A stretch of DNA of 11,610 nucleotides from an uncultured Eubacteriaceae bacterium (GTDB taxonomy: Bacteria; Bacillota; Clostridia; Eubacteriales; Anaerofustaceae). The notes under the pieces were generated by a model. It made no database searches. It was not told the origin of the DNA and was given only the letters and a program-made list of their open reading frames with translations. Below are positions 7,213-11,610 of this stretch, piece by piece. The translations under genes and the position numbers were made by a program. Position 1 is the first letter of the stretch; the number at the start of each line of letters is the position of its first letter. The stretch spans positions 1 through 11,610 of the forward strand of contig CAMSGF010000009.1 of the NCBI GenBank assembly GCA_947058225.1. The letters run 5' to 3'.

Positions 7213-7224
7213 CGTTGTTCATTA
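7203..7224 (-). promoter_or_regulatory. ANTAR-type antiterminator hairpin, glutamate synthase operon leader
   Basis: On the minus strand TAATGAAC (7224-7217) pairs with GTTCGTTA (7210-7203) over eight positions including one U-G, leaving the six-base loop AACGGA (7216-7211). Loop base 1 is A and base 4 is G, the pattern reported for ANTAR antitermination targets. The 3' arm is part of the terminator 5' arm, so a protein that stabilises this hairpin would let transcription continue. The predicted transcription start falls at about 7224, so there seems to be no room for the usual first hairpin. ANTAR binding is inferred. Confidence 0.78.
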
Positions 7225-7230
7225 GATAAT

Positions 7231-7259
7231 AGTATATAACAAGAATTTTAAAAAATCAA
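7231..7259 (-). promoter_or_regulatory. Sigma-A-type promoter of the leftward glutamate synthase operon
   Basis: The minus strand shows TTGATT (7259-7254), a 17-base spacer and TATACT (7236-7231). The expected start is near 7224. It is back-to-back with the glnN promoter, with 47 bases of nearly pure A/T between the two -35 boxes. Confidence 0.7.
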
Positions 7260-7306
7260 TAAAGAATTTTAAATTTTTAAAATTTTTAGAAAATTCAAAA
7301 AAATAC
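7260..7306. other. A/T-tract core between divergent promoters
   Basis: This stretch contains only a handful of G or C bases and repeated A- and T-runs of four to seven. It separates the two -35 boxes and could serve as an UP element or bent DNA for both promoters. No GlnR/TnrA-type TGTNA-N7-TNACA box is seen in it. The role is inferred from composition only. Confidence 0.4.
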
Positions 7307-7335
7307 TTGACAATACAAAATTTATGTTATAAAAT
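7307..7335 (+). promoter_or_regulatory. Sigma-A-type promoter of glnN
   Basis: A perfect TTGACA (7307-7312) is followed after 17 bases by TAAAAT (7330-7335); TATAAA at 7328-7333 is an alternative with a 15-base spacer. The expected start near 7342 places the ANTAR-type hairpin and terminator right at the 5' end of the transcript. Confidence 0.75.
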
Positions 7336-7346
7336 ACTCCCATACA

Positions 7347-7360
7347 AAGCAAAGGTGCTT
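7347..7360 (+). promoter_or_regulatory. ANTAR-type antiterminator hairpin, glnN leader
   Basis: AAGC (7347-7350) pairs with GCTT (7357-7360) around the six-base loop AAAGGT (7351-7356), with A at loop position 1 and G at position 4. The closing pair is C-G, as in the two other copies. The stem is only four base pairs and would be weak without a bound protein. Its loop and 3' arm lie within the 5' arm of the terminator at 7351-7386. Confidence 0.68.
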
Positions 7361-7389
7361 GAGTCGTTAGGGCTTAAAGCACTTTTTTT
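7351..7389 (+). terminator. Leader intrinsic terminator (attenuator) of glnN
   Basis: AAAGGTGCTT (7351-7360) pairs with AAGCACTTTT (7377-7386) over ten positions with one G-U. An inner stem 7361-7365 / 7371-7375 adds five weaker pairs around a GTTAG loop with one bulged A. The T-run spans 7383-7389. It lies between the promoter and glnN, about 125 bases before the start codon, and so should act as an attenuator. Confidence 0.75.
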
Positions 7390-7429
7390 GTATATTTGTA
7401 TATAATACTTGCAAGCATTGTTTATTAAG

Positions 7430-7478
7430 GGTAAAATATTTAAGTAATGTATGGGTGAAATTACTTAAAAGTTTTACT
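7430..7478 (+). other. Long imperfect hairpin or dyad in the glnN 5' leader
   Basis: TTTAAGTAAT (7439-7448) and ATTACTTAAA (7460-7469) form a perfect ten-pair stem around an 11-base loop. GTAAAA (7431-7436) and TTTTAC (7472-7477) extend it below a small internal loop. It lies after the attenuator and before the ribosome site (AAAGGA, 7496-7501). No T-run follows, so it is not a terminator. It may be an mRNA-stabilising stem or a DNA operator; I do not recognise it. Upstream of it a TATAAT (7401-7406) and a dyad around CTTGCAAG (7404-7419) hint at a second weak promoter, but no good -35 box is present. Confidence 0.45.
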
Positions 7479-7514
7479 AAAGATTAAAATAAAAGAAAGG
7501 AAAAAATAAATAAA

Positions 7515-9602
7515 ATGAAGAAAATGCCTGAATTGTTTGGGAATATGGTATTTAATGATGCGGTGATGAAAGAAAGACTGCCAAAAGATACATATTCTAA
7601 ATTGAAGAAAACTATCAAAGAGGGAACAGCCCTTGACATTGATATAGCAAATGCGGTCGCAAATGCTATGAAAGAATGGGCGATGGAAAAAGGAGTTACG
7701 CACTATACACACTGGTTCCAGCCTATGACGGGAGTTACGGCAGAAAAGCACGAGTCTTTTCTTTCTCCGACAGAAGATGGAATAATAATGGAATTTTCAG
7801 GGAAAGAACTTATTCAGGGAGAACCTGATGCGTCTTCTTTTCCATCAGGAGGCTTAAGAGCGACATTTGAAGCGAGAGGTTATACCGCATGGGACCCTAC
7901 AAGTTATGCATTTATAAAGGATAATATTCTGTGTATTCCAACGGCTTTTTGTTCTTATTCGGGAGAAGTCCTCGATAAAAAGACACCGCTTCTTCGTTCG
8001 ATGGAAGCTATAAACAAGCAGGCGTTAAGGGTTTTAAAGGCTTTGGGCAGAGATGATGTAAAGAGGGTTTCCACGTGTGTGGGAGCTGAACAGGAATATT
8101 TCTTGGTTGAAAGAGAGTTATATGAAAAAAGACCTGATTTGGTTTATACGGGCAGAACGCTTTTTGGAGCAAAACCTCCAAAGGGACAGGAACTTGAGGA
8201 CCATTATTTTGGGGCGGTAAAGAGAAGAGTTTCCGCATTTATGAAAGATTTGGATGAGGAACTTTGGAAAGTGGGGGTTTATGCAAAGACTAAACACAAT
8301 GAAGTTGCTCCCGCACAGCACGAACTTGCTCCTGTATTCGCCACTACAAATATAGCAACAGACCATAATCAGATTATTATGGAATATATGAAGAGAATTG
8401 CAAAAGAACACGGTATGATGTGTCTTTTAGATGAAAAGCCTTTTGAAAATATAAACGGAAGCGGAAAGCATAACAACTGGTCAATAACGACGGATACGGG
8501 AGAAAACTTATTAAAGCCCGGAAAAGACCCATCTAAAAATTTACAGTTTTTAATTTTCCTTTCAGCTGTTATTAAGGCGGTCGATGAATATCAAGATTTA
8601 CTAAGAGTAAGTGTTGCAACGGCCGGAAATGACCACAGGCTTGGGGCTAATGAAGCTCCTCCTGCAATAATGTCTATATTCCTAGGGGATGATTTATTGG
8701 AAGTATTGGAAGGGATAGAAGAAGGAAGAGAGGTTGAGGCAAGGAAGAAAGACACTATGCTTACAGGTGTTGAAGTTCTTCCTGATTTTGCAAAAGACAC
8801 GACGGACAGAAACAGGACTTCTCCTTTCGCATTTACAGGAAATAAATTTGAATTTAGAATGCTCGGTTCTTCACAGTCAATCGCAGGTCCGAATATTATG
8901 CTAAATACGATTGTGGCAGAAGAATTATCAAAGTTTGCGGATGTTCTTGAAAAAGATGCGTCTGAGATGACTATTAAAGCGATAGTTAAAGATACTATGA
9001 AGCACAATAAGAGAATTATCTTTAATGGAAATAACTATTCGGATGAATGGGTAAAAGAAGCTAAGAGAAGAGGATTGTTAAATTTAAGCTGTGCGGCTGA
9101 GGCACTTCCTTATTTTGCCAAAGAAAAAAATATCAATATATTTGTAAAGCATAAAATTTTCTCAAGGGAAGAGGTTTTAAGCAGGACTGAAATTATGGAG
9201 GAAGAATATTCAAAGATTATCAACATAGAAGCACTTACTATGATTGATATGGCAAAAACACAGATTCTTCCATCCAGTATGAAATATCTAAAGGATATTG
9301 CAAAGGCAGCAAAGACAAAAAGAGAAATTTCAGAAAATATCAGCATAGGTTTGGAAGAAGAGTTAATTGAAAAATTATCGAGCCTAAACGAATTATTATA
9401 TGCTACTGCTTTAAGGCTTGAAGAAGAGGTTAGTGAAGCACAGGAAATTATAAATATAGAAAGACAGGCTAAATATTATCACGATAAGGTGTCTATGACT
9501 ATGAGTGAACTCAGGGGATACGGAGATTCTCTTGAAACGATAGTAGACAGAAGCTACTGGCCATATCCTGTATACGGGGAATTATTATTCAGTATTCAAT
9601 AA
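7515..9602 (+). CDS. glnN: Glutamine synthetase, type III
   Basis: This 695-residue enzyme makes glutamine from glutamate, ammonium and ATP. It belongs to the large GSIII family (about 700-730 residues), known from Bacteroides, cyanobacteria and anaerobic Bacillota. Family blocks are [20 protein letters not shown] (109-128), [17 protein letters not shown] (217-233), [14 protein letters not shown] (262-275), [16 protein letters not shown] (308-323, the GSGxH nucleotide/glutamate block), [15 protein letters not shown] (370-384) and [19 protein letters not shown] (431-449). All core acidic and basic residues appear present. The start is the ATG at 7515; the ribosome site AAAGGA (7496-7501) is 13 bases away, longer than usual, which may weaken translation, but no closer start exists. 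It is transcribed divergently from the glutamate synthase operon, behind an attenuator, and amt follows after an internal terminator. It is not related in detail to the type I enzyme in the same locus. Confidence 0.96.
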   Translation: MKKMPELFGNMVFNDAVMKERLPKDTYSKLKKTIKEGTALDIDIANAVANAMKEWAMEKGVTHYTHWFQPMTGVTAEKHESFLSPTEDGIIMEFSGKELIQGEPDASSFPSGGLRATFEARGYTAWDPTSYAFIKDNILCIPTAFCSYSGEVLDKKTPLLRSMEAINKQALRVLKALGRDDVKRVSTCVGAEQEYFLVERELYEKRPDLVYTGRTLFGAKPPKGQELEDHYFGAVKRRVSAFMKDLDEELWKVGVYAKTKHNEVAPAQHELAPVFATTNIATDHNQIIMEYMKRIAKEHGMMCLLDEKPFENINGSGKHNNWSITTDTGENLLKPGKDPSKNLQFLIFLSAVIKAVDEYQDLLRVSVATAGNDHRLGANEAPPAIMSIFLGDDLLEVLEGIEEGREVEARKKDTMLTGVEVLPDFAKDTTDRNRTSPFAFTGNKFEFRMLGSSQSIAGPNIMLNTIVAEELSKFADVLEKDASEMTIKAIVKDTMKHNKRIIFNGNNYSDEWVKEAKRRGLLNLSCAAEALPYFAKEKNINIFVKHKIFSREEVLSRTEIMEEEYSKIINIEALTMIDMAKTQILPSSMKYLKDIAKAAKTKREISENISIGLEEELIEKLSSLNELLYATALRLEEEVSEAQEIINIERQAKYYHDKVSMTMSELRGYGDSLETIVDRSYWPYPVYGELLFSIQ

Positions 9603-9641
9603 TAAAAAAAGTTGTATTAAAAGAAAAATAAAATAAAAAAT

Positions 9642-9659
9642 TTGCACAAAGGCGTGCGG
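9642..9659 (+). promoter_or_regulatory. ANTAR-type antiterminator hairpin between glnN and amt
   Basis: GCAC (9644-9647) pairs with GTGC (9654-9657), extended by two U-G pairs to 9642 and 9659, around the six-base loop AAAGGC (9648-9653). The A1/G4 loop rule and the C-G closing pair match the other two copies, while the stem sequence differs and keeps pairing. The 3' arm lies inside the 5' arm of the following terminator. I see no convincing first hairpin upstream. Confidence 0.72.
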
Positions 9660-9683
9660 TAAATTATTACCGTACGCTTTTTT
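9652..9683 (+). terminator. Intrinsic terminator (attenuator) between glnN and amt
   Basis: GCGTGCGGTAA (9652-9662) pairs with TTACCGTACGC (9667-9677) over eleven positions with one G-U and a four-base loop, followed by six T (9678-9683). It would end the glnN transcript. Because its 5' arm overlaps the ANTAR-type hairpin, read-through into amt is probably conditional. Confidence 0.85.
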
Positions 9684-9720
9684 ATAAAGAAAATGAAAAA
9701 ATAACGGAGGTATTGTTAAA

Positions 9721-11418
9721 ATGGAAGGAACATTCTCAGCACTGGATACTATATGGGTGCTAATCGGAGCAATTTTGGTTTTTTGGATGCAGGCGGGGTT
9801 TGCGATGGTTGAAACGGGTTTTACGAGGGCAAAAAATTCAGGGAATATCATTATGAAAAATCTGATGGATTTTTGTATCGGAACGCTCGTATTTTGGGTA
9901 ATAGGTTTTGGACTTATGTTTGGAAAGGATATAGGAGGAATTATAGGTATTCCTGACTTTTTCATAAAGGGAAATTATGATCAGACTTTTCCAACCCTTG
10001 CATTTGTAATTTTTCAAACTGTCTTTTGTGCCACATCAGCGACGATTGTATCGGGCGCTATGGCAGAGAGGACAAAATTTATTTCATATTTGATTTATTC
10101 GGCTATTATAAGCGCATTTATTTATCCCATTTCAGGACATTGGATTTGGGGTGGGGGATGGTTGTCTAAGCTTGGTTTTCACGATTTTGCAGGTTCAACT
10201 GCTGTACATATGGTTGGAGGGGTTTCTGCTTTTATCGGAGCGAAGATACTCGGTGCAAGGATTGGAAAATACGATAAGGATGGGAAAAGCAAGGCGATAC
10301 CGGGACATAATTTAGCTATTGGAGCTCTTGGAGTATTTATTCTTTGGATGGCGTGGTTTGGATTTAACGGCTGTTCAACTGTATCAATGACGGGAGATGA
10401 ATCTATTCTTTCTGCAAGCAGTGTGTTTGTAACTACTAATATGGCAGCTGCCGCATCGACTGTTGTAGTTATGATATTGACTTGGATTAAGTATAAAAAG
10501 CCTGATGTGTCAATGACGTTAAACGGTTCTTTGGCAGGGCTTGTGGCAATAACTGCGGGATGTGATATGGTATCTGTTACGGGAGCATTTTTTATAGGTG
10601 TAATCGCAGGTTTTGCAGTTGTTTACGGAATTGAATTTGTGGATAAAAAATTAAAGGTCGATGACCCGGTTGGAGCTGTCGGTGTTCATGGTATATGTGG
10701 AGCTTTGGGAACTTTGCTTACAGGATTGTTTGCACTTGATGGCGGATTGTTATACGGAGGAGGAATGGACTTTTTCTTGACACAATGTCTTGGAGTGTTT
10801 TCAGTTATAATATATGTGGCAATAGTCATGACGATAGTATTTATGGTAATTAAGTCTACTATTGGTCTTAGGGTCAGTGAGGAAGAAGAAATCGTCGGAC
10901 TTGATTTAATGGAGCATGGGCTTGAAAGTTCATATGCTGATTTTATGCCTGTAAATATGTATGAAAGCGGATATACTTTACCTGTTTTAGATAAAGAGGT
11001 TCCAGCTGTAAAGGAAAGTGTTTTCCCTGAAAATAGTGATGATATTAAGGTTGAAACCAATGGAAAGATAAGCAAGATCACTATAGTTATCAATAAAGAT
11101 AAGTTTAATGGTTTGAAATCGGCTATGGAAAGCATCGGAGTGACAGGAATTACTGTGACAAATGTTCTTGGTTGCGGAATGCAAAAGGGGCAAAAGAAAT
11201 ATTATCGTGGAAGTGAGGTAGAATCAGTATTACTTCCTAAATTAAAGGTTGAAATAATAGTTGCGAAAGTTCCGGTGAGAAGTGTTATTGAGGCTGCAAA
11301 AAAAGCGCTTTACACCGGGAATATCGGAGATGGAAAGATATTTATATATGATCTTGATAATGTTGTAAAAATAAGAACCGGAGAAGAAGGTTATGCAGCG
11401 CTTCAAGATGAAGAATAA
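9721..11418 (+). CDS. amt: Ammonium transporter (Amt) fused to a C-terminal PII (GlnK-like) domain
   Basis: This 565-residue membrane protein combines channel and regulator. Residues 1-385 are the Amt fold with eleven expected helices, including the pore histidines H163 (AVHMVGG) and H323 (GVHGICG), the ETGF region and WFGFNG (212-217). The conserved cytosolic tail motif GLDLMEHGL (393-401) follows. A linker of about 45 residues leads to a complete PII domain (452-565) with the T-loop GCGMQKGQKKYYRGSE (484-499), TGNIGDGKIF (532-541) and KIRTGE (550-555). R496, matching the pore-plugging Arg47 of E. coli GlnK, is kept. The uridylylation residue Tyr51 is replaced by V500, and Arg38 by Met, so covalent control by GlnD is excluded and nucleotide contacts may differ. 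The start follows GGAGGT (9706-9711). It lies downstream of glnN, behind an ANTAR-type attenuator. The family reading is secure; how the fused PII acts is inferred. Confidence 0.95.
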   Translation: MEGTFSALDTIWVLIGAILVFWMQAGFAMVETGFTRAKNSGNIIMKNLMDFCIGTLVFWVIGFGLMFGKDIGGIIGIPDFFIKGNYDQTFPTLAFVIFQTVFCATSATIVSGAMAERTKFISYLIYSAIISAFIYPISGHWIWGGGWLSKLGFHDFAGSTAVHMVGGVSAFIGAKILGARIGKYDKDGKSKAIPGHNLAIGALGVFILWMAWFGFNGCSTVSMTGDESILSASSVFVTTNMAAAASTVVVMILTWIKYKKPDVSMTLNGSLAGLVAITAGCDMVSVTGAFFIGVIAGFAVVYGIEFVDKKLKVDDPVGAVGVHGICGALGTLLTGLFALDGGLLYGGGMDFFLTQCLGVFSVIIYVAIVMTIVFMVIKSTIGLRVSEEEEIVGLDLMEHGLESSYADFMPVNMYESGYTLPVLDKEVPAVKESVFPENSDDIKVETNGKISKITIVINKDKFNGLKSAMESIGVTGITVTNVLGCGMQKGQKKYYRGSEVESVLLPKLKVEIIVAKVPVRSVIEAAKKALYTGNIGDGKIFIYDLDNVVKIRTGEEGYAALQDEE

Positions 11419-11454
11419 GCGTATTATCTATTTATAGAATAATTTTACACCCAA

Positions 11455-11491
11455 GGGAAGGCTCATTATTTTGAGTCTTCCCGCCTTTTTG
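11455..11491 (+). terminator. Intrinsic terminator after amt
   Basis: GGGAAGGCTC (11455-11464) pairs with GAGTCTTCCC (11473-11482) over ten positions with one G-U and an eight-base loop, followed by GCCTTTTTG. It lies 36 bases after the amt stop. No six-base A1/G4 hairpin overlaps it, which is in keeping with an ordinary end-of-operon terminator. Confidence 0.85.
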
Positions 11492-11548
11492 TCTGAAGGG
11501 ATTTTGTATGTGGTTATTGGATATTAAATTTTTATTTTGTTGTGAAGT

Positions 11549-11566
11549 GGGGTGGGGGCGGCGGCG
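11549..11566. repeat. G-rich tract at the right edge (GGGG, GGGGG and repeated CGG)
   Basis: A run of four G, five G and CGGCGG units stands in AT-rich DNA after the amt terminator. It resembles the reverse complement of the tract at 105-118, and both are G-rich in the sense direction of the nearest transcript. GTGAAGTG at 11542-11549 also occurs at 5-12. Two-layer G-quadruplex formation or a species-wide repeat family is possible. The remainder of 11492-11610 holds no gene that I can support. Confidence 0.45.
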
Positions 11567-11610
11567 TTGTATTTGCTCCCGTGCCGAGAGACTATTCCTT
11601 TAAGATGAAT

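Noticed and set aside
7230..7345. GlnR/TnrA operator (TGTNA-N7-TNACA) in the divergent promoter region
   Set aside because: No match with both half-sites was found by eye.
7135..7514. Glutamine riboswitch in the leaders
   Set aside because: The structures are fully explained by hexaloop/terminator pairs, and no extra conserved junction resembling the known glutamine aptamers was seen.
9541..9559. Stem AGTAG/CTACT with loop ACAGAAG near the end of glnN as the missing first ANTAR hairpin
   Set aside because: The loop has seven bases, not six, and it lies in conserved coding sequence, so the pattern is probably chance.
9581..9604. TTATTATT/AATAATAA stem at the glnN stop codon as an ANTAR hairpin
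   Set aside because: The eight-base loop CAGTATTC does not fit the A1/G4 hexaloop rule and the stem is pure A/T.
11508..11606. Short plus-strand reading frame starting at ATG near 11508
   Set aside because: It lacks a ribosome site, crosses the G-rich tract giving an Arg/Gly/Cys-rich product and matches nothing known to me.
11524..11610. Open minus-strand frame running in from the right edge for 28 codons, as the C-terminus of a neighbouring gene
   Set aside because: It runs across the G-rich repeat and AT-rich intergenic DNA, has no recognisable motif and is too short to support.

Overview
The window is AT-rich and strictly bacterial in layout: tight operons, strong AGGAGG ribosome sites and intrinsic terminators. 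Gene content points to an anaerobic low-GC Bacillota of the Clostridia/Tissierellia kind: a type III glutamine synthetase, a glutamate synthase split into archaeal-type pieces, a polyferredoxin and an ANTAR regulator. I cannot name a species.

The locus is one nitrogen-assimilation island with two divergent transcription units that start from a common intergenic region (about 7135-7514). Leftward (minus strand), seven tightly packed genes encode, in transcription order, the glutamine amidotransferase part of glutamate synthase, the FMN/Fe-S synthase part with an extra ferredoxin domain, a four-cluster ferredoxin, an FAD/NAD(P)-dependent reductase, the GXGXG structural part, a type I glutamine synthetase (glnA) and an ANTAR-domain RNA-binding regulator. 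Rightward (plus strand) lie a type III glutamine synthetase (glnN) and an ammonium transporter fused to a PII signalling domain (amt). Together they import ammonium, fix it into glutamine by two unrelated glutamine synthetases, and turn glutamine plus 2-oxoglutarate into glutamate.

The most interesting signal is regulatory. Three places, the leader of the leftward operon (7167-7224), the leader of glnN (7347-7389) and the glnN-amt gap (9642-9683), each hold a short stem with a six-base loop of form AAnGGn closed by a C-G pair. The stem sequences differ but keep pairing. In each, the 3' arm of the small hairpin lies inside the 5' arm of an intrinsic terminator whose strong pairing begins at loop base 5, so the two structures exclude each other. 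The loop fits the A1/G4 rule known for ANTAR antitermination targets (EutV, NasR family), and the ANTAR protein is encoded at the end of the leftward operon. I read this as a self-contained antitermination regulon. Unlike the canonical two-hairpin target, only one hairpin fits between each predicted promoter and terminator.

The edges (1-241 and 11419-11610) hold no convincing genes. The left edge has three consecutive palindromes, one of them a perfect 54-bp one that can act as a terminator, and a GC-rich tract. The right edge has a terminator and a similar G-rich tract.
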